Of a stretch of 42,959 bases of DNA, positions 8,793 to 16,679 are shown piece by piece. A program made the position numbers and the translations under genes. The stretch is from the NCBI RefSeq assembly GCF_006874475.1, contig NZ_VIRM01000066.1:1-42959 (forward strand). The letters run 5' to 3'. The notes under the pieces were generated by a model. That model saw only the letters and a program-made list of their open reading frames with translations, did not search any database and had not been told where the DNA came from. Numbering within the stretch: the stretch's first letter is position 1; every line of letters begins with the position of its first letter. Source of the stretch: Microbispora hainanensis (GTDB lineage Bacteria; Actinomycetota; Actinomycetes; Streptosporangiales; Streptosporangiaceae).

Positions 8793-8848
8793 CCCGGGGA
8801 GATGACTCCCCGGGTTGGAACGCCGCGCGCCACGCCCCAACGTGGGGC
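8793..8848 (-). terminator. Two hairpins between the GT2 gene and metG
   Basis: A perfect 9-bp stem with a 4-base loop lies at 8793-8814 (CCCGGGGAG, ATGA, CTCCCCGGG). A second, GCCCC-AACGT-GGGGC, lies at 8834-8848. They separate the stop of the glycosyltransferase (8861) from the metG start (8775). They probably end the glycosyltransferase transcript or form a leader structure on metG mRNA. No U-tract is present. Confidence 0.45.
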
Positions 8849-8860
8849 AAGCGCCGCGCG

Positions 8861-10120
8861 TCAGGCCACGGACTCGCGGTCGGCCACGGACTCGCGGTCG
8901 GCCACGGACTCGGCCTCGCGGCTGACGGCCTCGGCGGCCTCCTCGGCGGCGGACGCCGCGATGTCGACCGGGTTCTCCCGCGTACGGCGGATGCCGAGGA
9001 TGCTGATGAACAGCGACGCGAAGATCGTCTGGAAGCTCATGATGAACGCGGTCGCCGACGGCACGACGAGGCGCAGCGACTCGGCCGGGATCAGCTCGCC
9101 GAAGCCCTTGCCGCCCCAGTGGGCGAGCGAGGCCACCAGGCCCGCGAGACCGGCCACGGCCAGGGCGCCACCCGCGAGCAGGCCCTTCTCCAGCGTGACG
9201 ACGTCGACCAGTCTGCGGATGCGCCGGTCTTCGGGCAGGAAGCCCTCCTCGGCCGCGTACACCTTGGTGAACAGCGCGAACAGGACGGCCTGGAAGCCGA
9301 TGACCACCATCGCGGACGCGCCGACCAGCGTGTCGACGTCGAAGGCCAGCTTGCCGATGTAGACCGGGCCGAACGACAGCACGGCCCCGGCGACCAGGCC
9401 GAGGCTCATCAGCACCAGGCCCGGGATGAAGAACAGCCAGCGCGGGCTGTACAGCATCAGGAAGCGCAGGTGGCGCCAGCCGTCCCGCCAGGAGCGCAGG
9501 TGCGGCGGGCGGGAGCGGCCGTCGGGCGACAGGGTGGTGGGCACCTCGCGGACGTCGAGCCCCTGCAGCGTGGCCTTCACCACCATCTCGGACGCGAACT
9601 CCATGCCACCGGTCTGGAGCCCCAGCCGCAGGATCGAGTCGCGGCGGAAGCCGCGCAGCCCGCAGTGGAAGTCGCCGATCTCGCTGGGGAAGAACAGCCG
9701 GCCGATGAACGACAGGACCGGGTTGCCCAGGTAGCGGTGGAGCGGGGGCATGGCCCCCGGTGCGATGCCGCCGCGGAACCGGTTGCCCATGACCAGCTCG
9801 GCGCCGTCCCGGAGCTGCTCGACGAAGGGCATCAGGCTCGTGAAGTCGTAGGAGTCGTCGGCGTCGCCCATGATGACGTACTTGCCACGGGCGGCGCGGA
9901 TGCCGCCGATCAGGGCGTTGCCGTAACCCTTCTCGTCAATATGGACAACCCGGGCGCCCGCGTCGCGGGCCAGCTGTTGGGAGCCGTCGGTGCTGCCGTT
10001 GTCGGCGATGACCACCTCACCGTCGATTCCGTTTTCGCGCATGCAGGTGAGAGCCTTGCGAACACAGATCTCAACGGTCTCGGCCTCATTGAGGCATGGC
10101 ATGACAACGGTAAGTTCCAC
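8861..10120 (-). CDS. GT2 polyprenyl-phosphate hexosyltransferase (Dol-P-Glc/Man synthase-like) with membrane domain
   Basis: The product has 419 residues. The N-terminal GT2 domain starts VVMPCLNEAETV and contains the nucleotide-sugar motif DADD at 86-89, the acceptor loop FHCGLRGFRRDSI and SPDGRSRPPHLRSWRDGWRH. The C-terminal half has four to six membrane helices (LFFIPGLVLMSLGLVAGAVL and AMVVIGFQAVLFALFTKVYA among them). Such enzymes load a sugar from a nucleotide donor onto polyprenyl phosphate for use by GT-C transferases; two GT-C genes lie at 10507 and 13239. Donor specificity cannot be read from the sequence. The last residues form a repeat (ESVADR units) encoded by an 18-bp DNA tandem repeat. 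ATG start. Confidence 0.88.
   Translation of the reverse strand: MELTVVMPCLNEAETVEICVRKALTCMRENGIDGEVVIADNGSTDGSQQLARDAGARVVHIDEKGYGNALIGGIRAARGKYVIMGDADDSYDFTSLMPFVEQLRDGAELVMGNRFRGGIAPGAMPPLHRYLGNPVLSFIGRLFFPSEIGDFHCGLRGFRRDSILRLGLQTGGMEFASEMVVKATLQGLDVREVPTTLSPDGRSRPPHLRSWRDGWRHLRFLMLYSPRWLFFIPGLVLMSLGLVAGAVLSFGPVYIGKLAFDVDTLVGASAMVVIGFQAVLFALFTKVYAAEEGFLPEDRRIRRLVDVVTLEKGLLAGGALAVAGLAGLVASLAHWGGKGFGELIPAESLRLVVPSATAFIMSFQTIFASLFISILGIRRTRENPVDIAASAAEEAAEAVSREAESVADRESVADRESVA
8864..8917. repeat. 18-bp tandem repeat in the 3' end of the GT2 gene
   Basis: The unit GGCCACGGACTCGCGGTC occurs exactly at 8864-8881 and 8882-8899, with a decayed third copy at 8900-8917. Because 18 is divisible by 3, it encodes in-frame repeats of ESVADR at the protein C-terminus. 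It could vary in copy number without breaking the frame. Confidence 0.85.
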
Positions 10121-10506
10121 GTCGCAACTCCTCGCATATGACGGCAGGACACCAATGATGCCCGCTTCCCCGTAGCGCCCGAGTCAAGTCCGTGAAACGG
10201 CTGGCATTCTGTAACCGTGACTCCACCCACCGCTGGGGCGGCGGGCTCCCCGCGTCGCCGGCCAAGCGGCGTCGCAGAGGACGAGCCCGGCCCGGAGAAT
10301 TCTCGGCGCGCCGGCCACGTCGGCGTGCAGGGTATGCCTGCAGGTGACGGGCCGGAACTCCGCCCGGGTGGCGGGGTTCTCGGTGGCACGGTTCTCCCGC
10401 GCCGCACGGCCGCGGGCGTCCTATGGAAGGCACCGGCGACATTCGAGGGGAGGAAGCGCGGACTCATCCGCCGGTTGGAGCAGGCGGTCGAATCCGCGCG
10501 ACTTTG
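10121..10506. other. Divergent intergenic region between GT2 and GT-C genes
   Basis: These 386 bases separate the minus-strand GT2 start from the plus-strand GT-C start and must hold both promoters. I see no strong palindrome, no tRNA-like fold and no convincing short coding frame. An in-frame upstream ATG at 10423 could extend the GT-C protein by 28 residues, but it has no ribosome binding site. Confidence 0.5.
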
Positions 10507-12102
10507 ATGGTCGCGATCGCGGATCCTCCGTCGATGGACGTCTCCCCGGCCGGGGGCTGGGGCCGTCCGCTCGCCCTGCTGCGCCGGCACCGGGTCTTCG
10601 CGGTCACGCTCGGCGTCGCCTTCGTGCTGCGGATCATCACGATGCTCGGCTTCGGCCCGGCCATGTGGTTCAACGACTCCTACGACTACGTGTCGGTGGC
10701 GCTGCGCCCGCGTCCGCACCCGATCCGCCCGGACGGATACAGCTTCTGGCTGCTGCTGCTCAAGCCGTTCCACAGTTTCTCGCTCGTGGTGTTGACCCAG
10801 CACCTCATGGGGCTGGCGGCGGCGTTCCTTATCTATGCGCTGCTGACCAGAAAATTTGGGATGCCAGGTTGGGGGGCGACGCTGGCCGCCGTCCCCGTGA
10901 TGTTCGACGCCTACCAGATCCAGCTCGAACAGCTGATCATGTCGGACACCATGTTCATCCTGCTCGTCGTGGGCGTGGTGACGCTCGTGCTGTGGCGGGA
11001 GCGGATGACCTGGCGCAGCGGCGCCGTGGTCGGGCTGCTGCTCGCGCTGACGGCGCTGACCCGGAGCATCGGCCTGCCCATCCTCGCCCTGGTCGTGGGC
11101 TACCTGGTGATCAAGCGGGCGGGCTGGAAACCGATCGTCGCCATGGTCACCGCGTGCGCGCTGCCCGTGGTGGGCTACATGGGCTGGTTCAAGGCGGTGA
11201 ACGGCCAGTTCGCGATGACCAACAGCGACGGGGTCATCCTCTACATGAGGACGTCGTTGTTCGCCGACTGCCACAAGATGGACATCGACGAGCGCCGCGA
11301 GCTGGAGCTGGCCCTGCTGTGCATCAACATCCCGCCCAAGGACCGCGGGCTGTCCGCCCAGGCGTACCTGTGGTGGGACGACCAGAACCAGCTCCACGTC
11401 TTCGGCTCGGGCATGAAGTTCACCCCGGAGATCAACGCGAACGCGAGCGCCTTCGCGAAGAAGGCGATCCTGTCCCAGCCGGGCGACTATCTGGCCGCTG
11501 TCGCCAAGGACTTCTTCCGCGCCTTCCAGTGGGGCCGTCCGCGGTTCCCCGACGCCAAGACGTTCCTGCAGTACGAGTTCGACAACGAGTACACCCGCAA
11601 GCTGCCCAAGTGGAGCTCCTATCACAGCACCACGGACAAGGACGCCGAGGCGTACGAGAACGGTCCGGCCGCGACGCACGTGGTCTCGCCGTGGTCGGAC
11701 ATCATGATCGGCTACCAGAAGGTCGTACGGCTGCCGGGCCTCGTGCTGGGCCTGGTGCTGCTCTTCGGCCTGTACGGCCTGGCGCGGCGCTGGCGCGACC
11801 TCGGCGGGCCCGAGCTGCTGCCCTGGCTGGGAGCGGTGGGGCTGATCCTGGCCCCTGCGGCGACGGCCGAGTTCGACTACCGCTATCTGCTGCCCGCCGT
11901 GCCGCTCGCCTGCCTCGCCGCCGGCATCACCGCCGCCGGCCTGCTGGGCCGCTCCACGCCGGGGCCGTCGCCCCTGCGCCCCTGGTCACTGCGGCCGCTG
12001 CCACTGCGCTCGTCGTCGCCGCGCTCGTGGTCACTGCGCCCCTGGTCGCTGCGCCCGTCGTCACTGCGCCCGTCCTCGCGGCGCGGCTCCTCACTCCGCT
12101 GA
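10507..12102 (+). CDS. GT-C membrane glycosyltransferase (ArnT/PMT-like)
   Basis: The product has 531 residues with about ten membrane helices. The first periplasmic loop, WFNDSYDYVSVALRP, carries acidic residues (Asp57, Asp60) where GT-C enzymes have their catalytic Asp. GYSFWLLLLKPF and later GLLLALTALTRSIGLPILAL fit lipid-linked sugar transferases. A large extracytoplasmic domain follows (FADCHKMDIDERRELELALL to about residue 390), then the final helices with FDYRYLLPAVPLACLAAGIT. Substrate is unknown; transfer from a polyprenyl-phosphate sugar made by the divergent GT2 enzyme is a reasonable inference. The C-terminal 45 residues are a low-complexity Ser/Leu/Arg/Pro tail. The ATG at 10507 lacks a good ribosome binding site. 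Confidence 0.8.
   Translation: MVAIADPPSMDVSPAGGWGRPLALLRRHRVFAVTLGVAFVLRIITMLGFGPAMWFNDSYDYVSVALRPRPHPIRPDGYSFWLLLLKPFHSFSLVVLTQHLMGLAAAFLIYALLTRKFGMPGWGATLAAVPVMFDAYQIQLEQLIMSDTMFILLVVGVVTLVLWRERMTWRSGAVVGLLLALTALTRSIGLPILALVVGYLVIKRAGWKPIVAMVTACALPVVGYMGWFKAVNGQFAMTNSDGVILYMRTSLFADCHKMDIDERRELELALLCINIPPKDRGLSAQAYLWWDDQNQLHVFGSGMKFTPEINANASAFAKKAILSQPGDYLAAVAKDFFRAFQWGRPRFPDAKTFLQYEFDNEYTRKLPKWSSYHSTTDKDAEAYENGPAATHVVSPWSDIMIGYQKVVRLPGLVLGLVLLFGLYGLARRWRDLGGPELLPWLGAVGLILAPAATAEFDYRYLLPAVPLACLAAGITAAGLLGRSTPGPSPLRPWSLRPLPLRSSSPRSWSLRPWSLRPSSLRPSSRRGSSLR
11971..12099. repeat. Low-complexity repeat encoding a SLRP-rich tail
   Basis: Imperfect units built on CTGCGCCCCTGGTCACTGCG and shorter derivatives fill the last 130 bases of the GT-C gene. 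In frame they give SLRPWSLRPLPLRSSSPRSW and further SLRP units, an unusual basic end for a membrane protein. A neighbouring frame reads as a Val/Ala-rich hydrophobic stretch (VTAAAATALVVAALVVTAPL). Confidence 0.7.
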
Positions 12103-12187
12103 CCCGCCTCCGGCGCCCGGCCCCTGTGTGGGGGCGGGCGCTGTACGGGGGCGGGCGCTTTCCGGGGTCAGGTGGTCGGGCGCCGGC

Positions 12188-12301
12188 CGTCTTCGCGCAC
12201 GCCGGCTGTCTTCGCGCACGTCGGTTGTCTTCGCGGACGTCGGGTGCTCTCGCGGACGTCGGGTGCTCTCGCGGGCGTCAGGTGTTCTCGGGGTATCGGG
12301 T
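12188..12301. repeat. Six tandem 19-bp repeats downstream of the GT-C gene
   Basis: Units start at 12188, 12207, 12226, 12245, 12264 and 12283. The consensus is TGTCTTCGCGGACGTCGGG. Units 3 and 4 differ at two positions and the outer units are more decayed. The array fills the space between the convergent stops of the GT-C gene and rsmI. There are no spacers, so it is not CRISPR. Role unknown. Confidence 0.85.
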
Positions 12302-12311
12302 GGTTCGCGAG

Positions 12312-13142
12312 TCAGCCGCTGTGGACGGCGTTGTAGAGGTCGCGCTTGGGGACGCCGGCCGACTTGGCCACCTCGGCGATGGCCTGCTTGCGCGGCACGC
12401 CCGCGCCCTCGCGCCTGGCCACCTCCTCGACCAGTTCCTCGATGTCCGGCGCGGCCTCGTCGGCGGTCCGCCCCGCCACCACCAGGGTGATCTCGCCCCT
12501 GACCTCGCCCGCGGCCCATTCGGCCAGCTCGCCGAGGCCGCCGCGGCGCACCTCCTCGTAGGTCTTGGTGAGCTCCCGGCAGACGGCGGCGGGCCGCTGC
12601 GCGCCGAAGGCCTCCGCCATCGCCTCCAGAGTCGCGTGCAGGCGGTGCGGCGCCTCGAAGAACACCATCGTGCGCTCCTCGGCCGCCAGCGCCGCCAGCC
12701 GCCTGGCCCGCTCCCCCGGTTTGCGCGGCGGGAACCCCTCGAAGCAGAACCGGTCGCTCGGCAGGCCGGAGACGGCGAGGGCGGTCGTCACCGCCGACGG
12801 GCCGGGCAGCGCCGTCACGGGCAGGCCGGCCTCGACCGCGAGGCGGGTGAGCCGATAGCCGGGGTCGGAGACGCCCGGCATCCCCGCGTCGGTGATCACG
12901 ACGACGGTCCGGCCCTCGCGCAGCGCCTCCAGCAACTCGGCGGCCCGCGCGCTCTCGTTGGCGTCGTAGTAGGACACCACGCGGCCACCGATGGCGATCT
13001 CCAGGTCGGCCGCGAGCCGCCGCAGCCGGCGGGTGTCCTCCGCGGCGATCACGTCGGCCGCGGCGAGCACCTCGCGCAGCCGTGGAGACGCGTCTTTGGG
13101 CTGGCCGATCGGGGCTGCGGCGAGAACGAGCACGGCGTCCAC
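12312..13142 (-). CDS. rsmI: 16S rRNA (cytidine1402-2'-O)-methyltransferase RsmI
   Basis: The 276-residue SAM-dependent enzyme methylates C1402 in the decoding centre of 16S rRNA. Family motifs in order are LVLAAAPIGQ, AAEDTRRLRRL, VVSYYDANE, ITDAGMPGVSDPGYRL, ALPGPSAVTTALAVSGL, FEGFPPRK and VFFEAPHRL. The GTG at 13140-13142 is chosen because it places the family-conserved LVLAxxPIG at the usual distance from the N-terminus; an open extension to 13193 has no homology, and an alternative GTG lies at 13133. It is divergent from the protein O-mannosyltransferase gene, an arrangement known in other actinobacteria. Confidence 0.94.
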   Translation of the reverse strand: MDAVLVLAAAPIGQPKDASPRLREVLAAADVIAAEDTRRLRRLAADLEIAIGGRVVSYYDANESARAAELLEALREGRTVVVITDAGMPGVSDPGYRLTRLAVEAGLPVTALPGPSAVTTALAVSGLPSDRFCFEGFPPRKPGERARRLAALAAEERTMVFFEAPHRLHATLEAMAEAFGAQRPAAVCRELTKTYEEVRRGGLGELAEWAAGEVRGEITLVVAGRTADEAAPDIEELVEEVARREGAGVPRKQAIAEVAKSAGVPKRDLYNAVHSG

Positions 13143-13238
13143 CCTATGGGGCGTGAAACATTCATCGACGAGCGGCCAGATACGCCAATCCACGCGCGAG
13201 CCGTGTCCTCAACCGGGACTCACCAGTAATCTGTCGGC

Positions 13239-14846
13239 GTGGCCGTGACCGACTATTCCCACAAGGCGTTCGAGCAGCCGGAAGAGGGACCACAGGACGA
13301 CGCTCCCTCGGTTTCCCTGCGCGACCGGCTCGTGCCGCCCATGCCCGGCAGCGCCATGTGGGGCTGGCTCGGCCCCATCCTGGTCGCCCTCTTCGGCGGA
13401 TTCCTGCGGTTCTACCGCCTGGGCACGCCGCACGCCGTCGTCTTCGACGAGACCTACTACGCCAAGGACGCCTTCGCCACCATCAAATACGGTGTCGAAC
13501 GGCAGTTCGTCGACGGCGCGGACAAGCTCCTGCTCGCCGGCAACGAGAACATCTTCAAGCAGTGCGGCTCGGTGAGCGAGTGCGCCTCCTACGTGGTGCA
13601 CCCGCCGATCGGCAAGTGGCTGATCGGCTTCGGCGAGATGATCTTCGGAGCGAACCCGTTCGGCTGGCGCTTCACCGCCGCGCTGCTCGGCACGCTGTCC
13701 ATCCTGATCCTCGCCCGCACGGCCCGCAGGATGACCCGCTCGACGCTGCTCGGCTGCGCGGCCGGCCTGCTGCTGTCCCTCGACGCCCTCCACTTCGTGC
13801 TGTCGCGTACGGCGCTGCTGGACATCTTCCTGATGTTCTGGGTGCTCGCCGGGTTCGCCTGCCTCGTGGCCGACCGGGACTGGTCCCGCAGCCGGCTCGC
13901 CGAGTGGCACGAGGCGGGGTCGCCCGCGGACGGGCCGCGGCTGGGCCTGCGGCCCTGGCGCCTGGCCGCCGGGCTGTGCCTCGGCCTGGCCATGGCCACC
14001 AAGTGGACCGGCGGCTTCTACATCGCCGCCTTCGCGATCATGACGCTGCTGTGGGACGCGGGCGCGCGGCGGGCCGTCGGCACGCCCCGGCCGTACGGCA
14101 CGGTCATCCGCCGCGACCTGCCGCTCGCCACGGCGTGGATGGCGGCCGTCCCGGTCCTCACCTACATCGTCTCGTTCACCGGGTGGTTCGTCACCGACAA
14201 GGGCTACGGCCGCAACTGGGACCAGGCCACTTCCAGCGGCCCGGCCTACTTCGTCATCGACTCGCTCCGCTCCTGGTTCGACTACCAGAAGCAGGTGCTC
14301 ACCTTCCACACCGGCCTGGAGTCGAGCCATCCGTACCAGTCCGAGCCGTGGCAGTGGCCGCTGCTGCTGCGCCCGGTGGCGTTCTTCTACGAGTCGCCGA
14401 AGAACTGCGGCGCCGACTCCTGCTCCTGGGCGGTCCTCGGCACCGGGACGCCGGTCATCTGGTACGCCGGTCTGATCGCGCTGATCGGCATGATCGCCTG
14501 GTATGTCGCCACCCGCGACTGGCGGGCGGGCGCGGTGCTGCTCGGCTACGCCGCCGGATGGCTGCCGTGGTTCTACTTCGCCATCGCGGACAACCGGACG
14601 ATGTTCATGTTCTACGCGATGCCGATGGTGCCGTTCATGATCCTGGCGCTCGTGCTGGCCTGCGGGCTGATCATCGGCAAGGAGGACCCGGCCCGGCCCA
14701 ACCGGCGCGTCGTCGGCACGGCCGTGGTCGGGGCGTTCGTGCTCCTGGCCCTGGTCAACTTCGGCTGGCTCTATCCCGTGATCGGCGCCGAGTCCATCCC
14801 GTACGACTCCTGGCACGCGAGGATGCTGTTCGACTCGTGGATCTGA
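13239..14846 (+). CDS. pmt: Protein O-mannosyltransferase (GT39, Pmt)
   Basis: This is a 535-residue integral membrane enzyme that transfers mannose from polyprenyl-phosphate mannose to Ser/Thr of secreted proteins as they cross the membrane. The first loop carries the catalytic Asp-Glu at 70-71 (VVFDETYYAKDAF). HPPIGKWLIGFGE, SRTALLDIFLMFWVLAGFAC and GLAMATKWTGGFYIAAFAIM are typical PMT segments, and the C-terminal four-helix part ends IGAESIPYDSWHARMLFDSW. Eleven or so membrane helices are predicted by eye. It starts GTG (GTG-GCC-GTG). The secreted CBM2/FnIII protein and the signal-peptide proteins of this window are plausible substrates, but that is inference. Confidence 0.94.
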   Translation: MAVTDYSHKAFEQPEEGPQDDAPSVSLRDRLVPPMPGSAMWGWLGPILVALFGGFLRFYRLGTPHAVVFDETYYAKDAFATIKYGVERQFVDGADKLLLAGNENIFKQCGSVSECASYVVHPPIGKWLIGFGEMIFGANPFGWRFTAALLGTLSILILARTARRMTRSTLLGCAAGLLLSLDALHFVLSRTALLDIFLMFWVLAGFACLVADRDWSRSRLAEWHEAGSPADGPRLGLRPWRLAAGLCLGLAMATKWTGGFYIAAFAIMTLLWDAGARRAVGTPRPYGTVIRRDLPLATAWMAAVPVLTYIVSFTGWFVTDKGYGRNWDQATSSGPAYFVIDSLRSWFDYQKQVLTFHTGLESSHPYQSEPWQWPLLLRPVAFFYESPKNCGADSCSWAVLGTGTPVIWYAGLIALIGMIAWYVATRDWRAGAVLLGYAAGWLPWFYFAIADNRTMFMFYAMPMVPFMILALVLACGLIIGKEDPARPNRRVVGTAVVGAFVLLALVNFGWLYPVIGAESIPYDSWHARMLFDSWI

Positions 14847-14861
14847 CACCCCCGTATCGTT

Positions 14862-14892
14862 GGGCGCGTACTGTGCGCCCTAGGGTGCACCC
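14862..14892. promoter_or_regulatory. Two adjacent inverted repeats downstream of pmt
   Basis: GGGCGC-GTACTGT-GCGCCC (14862-14880) is followed by the palindrome GGGTGCACCC (14883-14892). They lie 15 bases after the pmt stop and 70 bases before the next gene. They could end the pmt transcript or act as an operator; the sequence does not decide. Confidence 0.35.
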
Positions 14893-14962
14893 AGAGGGGG
14901 GGTGGTCGCGAGTGATGCCCGGTCGTCGTCAACGATGGGGTCGATACGGCAGACTTCGGGTC

Positions 14963-16402
14963 ATGCCCGCACCTGACGTCGCCGCGCTCCTCGCCCTGCT
15001 GGAGCGCTCCGAGCCGGACGTCGCCGAGCCCGCCCGCGTCGCGGTCGAGTGGCTCGCCGGCGGCGAGGCGCTGGAGACCATCAGCCAGTTCGACGTGTGC
15101 GAGTTCCTCTGGTACACGCTGCCGATCAAGGTGCCGGGCGACCAGGCGACCATCGCCAGGGCTCTCGGCCGGTTGCTCAGGCTCGCGGGCATGGAGCGTT
15201 ACGCCGCCCTGTGCGACTCCCCGGCCACCGTACGCATCCTGCTGACCTACGCCAGAGAGGGCGAGGAGGCCGGGGCCGCGGCCTACCACCGTGAGCTGGA
15301 GGCCACCGGGGTGCTGCCCCCGGACATCGCCGAGCTGTCGTGGAGCTCGATCATGGGGCCGGAGGAGCTCGGGGCGCACGTCGCGTGCGCCGCCGCCCTG
15401 GAGCTGGCCATCGTCACCGGCGACCCGGTGGACCGCGAGGAGCTGACCCGCCGGTGGCTCACCGCGCCCCGCCCGGAGCTGGGCGGCGACTGCTGGCTGC
15501 ACCGGGTCCACGGCGAGCGGCTGAACCGCTGGGTGCTCGGGCGCGGCACCGCCCGCCGCGAGCTCGCCCAGCCCTTCGAGGTGCGGCTGCACGCCCCCAT
15601 CGCGCCTCCGGACGAGCCCCACCTGGAGCCGTTGCGCTGGCTGCTCGGCCTGGCCCGCACCGGGGTCCGCCTGACCGAGCGGCTCAACGTCGGGCGTGCC
15701 GTGGCCGTCGAGGCGGCCGAACGGTTCGGCTGGGGCAACCCCACCAGGTCGGGTGCCGTACGCGGCGAGGCCGACGTGCCCGCGCTCACCGAGCTGCGGC
15801 AGATCGCCGTACACGATCTCGGGGCGCTGCGGCGCAGCGGCCGGCGGCTCGTGCTCACGACCACGGGCAGGAACCTGCTGGACGACCGCGCCGCCATGTG
15901 GGATGCGGCGGCGCCCACGCTACTCGTCCCCGCGCCAGGGGAGCACGACTTCGAGGTCTCCATCCGCGAGTCGGCGCTGATGATCCTCGTGGACGGCGAC
16001 GTGGTGCGGGACGGCGACCTGCGCGACCGGATCACCGAGGTGGTCAACGGCGAGGGCTGGCGCGCCACGGACGGCGGCCGGGTCGGCGGCGCCGACCTCA
16101 CCGGCCCGCTCTCCCGGCTCCGCCACCGCCTCGACGCCCTGGGCCTGGACACAGACACATTGGGCCCCGGTGCTCAGGGCCCCCAGGATTTGGGGCCGCG
16201 GGTCACGGCTCAGGAAGGCCCGGCGGCGGCTTCAGGGCCGCTGGCGACGGGTTCGACGCCCGAGGGCGCGGGCCGCGAGCCCGGGACGCGGGTGGCGGGC
16301 GACGATCCGCCGTGGCGGCTCACGCACGCCGGACGGCGTGCCGCGCTGGCCGCGCTGCGCGCCCAGGCCCTGCGCCCCCGCCAATACGCCGGCCTCGGCT
16401 GA
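14963..16402 (+). CDS. Actinobacterial hypothetical protein (all-helical, pRiA4b ORF-3-associated C-terminal type)
   Basis: The product has 479 residues with no signal peptide or membrane segment. The N-terminal part (VAALLALLERSEPDVAEPAR, VEWLAGGEALETISQFDVCE) and the central LRWLLGLARTGVRLTERLNV, followed by LRQIAVHDLGALRRSGRRLV and LTTTGRNLLDD, resemble a family found next to, or fused with, plasmid pRiA4b ORF-3-like domains. That domain itself is not visible here. The stretch 405-450 is Gly/Pro-rich and looks disordered; WRLTHAGRRAALAALRAQAL closes the protein. Start is uncertain: ATG 14963 fits the conserved region, ATG 14915 has an AGAGGGGGG upstream at long spacing. Its TGA stop lies inside the first unit of a 17-bp repeat array. 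Function unknown. Confidence 0.7.
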   Translation: MPAPDVAALLALLERSEPDVAEPARVAVEWLAGGEALETISQFDVCEFLWYTLPIKVPGDQATIARALGRLLRLAGMERYAALCDSPATVRILLTYAREGEEAGAAAYHRELEATGVLPPDIAELSWSSIMGPEELGAHVACAAALELAIVTGDPVDREELTRRWLTAPRPELGGDCWLHRVHGERLNRWVLGRGTARRELAQPFEVRLHAPIAPPDEPHLEPLRWLLGLARTGVRLTERLNVGRAVAVEAAERFGWGNPTRSGAVRGEADVPALTELRQIAVHDLGALRRSGRRLVLTTTGRNLLDDRAAMWDAAAPTLLVPAPGEHDFEVSIRESALMILVDGDVVRDGDLRDRITEVVNGEGWRATDGGRVGGADLTGPLSRLRHRLDALGLDTDTLGPGAQGPQDLGPRVTAQEGPAAASGPLATGSTPEGAGREPGTRVAGDDPPWRLTHAGRRAALAALRAQALRPRQYAGLG

Positions 16403-16483
16403 ACGCACGCCTCACCTGAACACCCGCCTCACCTGAACACCCGCCTCACCTGAACACCTGCCTCACCTGAACACCTGTCTCAC
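16399..16483. repeat. Five tandem 17-bp repeats plus dispersed 18-19 bp duplications
   Basis: Units of CTGAACACCCGCCTCAC begin at 16399, 16416, 16433, 16450 and 16467. The first unit supplies the stop codon of the upstream gene. Two longer direct repeats surround the array: GCCGGCCTCGGCTGAACGC at 16388 and 16561, and GCCTCGGCCGACCCGGCC at 16501 and 16589. The whole 277-base gap (16403-16679) appears to be built by local duplication. No gene or hairpin terminator was seen in it. Confidence 0.85.
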
Positions 16484-16679
16484 GTGAACGCAGTACACCC
16501 GCCTCGGCCGACCCGGCCTTCCGCCGCGCACGCCACCCCGCGCTGGGCCCCCGCCGATAGGCCGGCCTCGGCTGAACGCGCTTCACCGGCCTCGGCCGAC
16601 CCGGCCGTCCGAAGCGGTGCCGCGTACGCCGCTCATGGCAGGCGCCGGGCGGGGACGGCGGCAGGCCCTCGGAGCGGCG

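Noticed and set aside
9910..11679. 589-residue minus-strand frame across the GT2/GT-C divergent region
   Set aside because: It overlaps two genes with clear homology and its translation is low-complexity (His/Gln/Arg-rich), a shadow of the opposite strand.
10344..13229. 961-residue plus-strand frame
   Set aside because: It crosses the GT-C gene, a repeat array and antisense rsmI; no segment resembles a protein domain.
13209..14849. 546-residue frame antisense to pmt
   Set aside because: Polar, compositionally biased translation opposite a complete GT39 enzyme.
12188..16483. Tandem repeat arrays as CRISPR
   Set aside because: Units of 17-19 bp are contiguous without spacers, and no cas genes are present.
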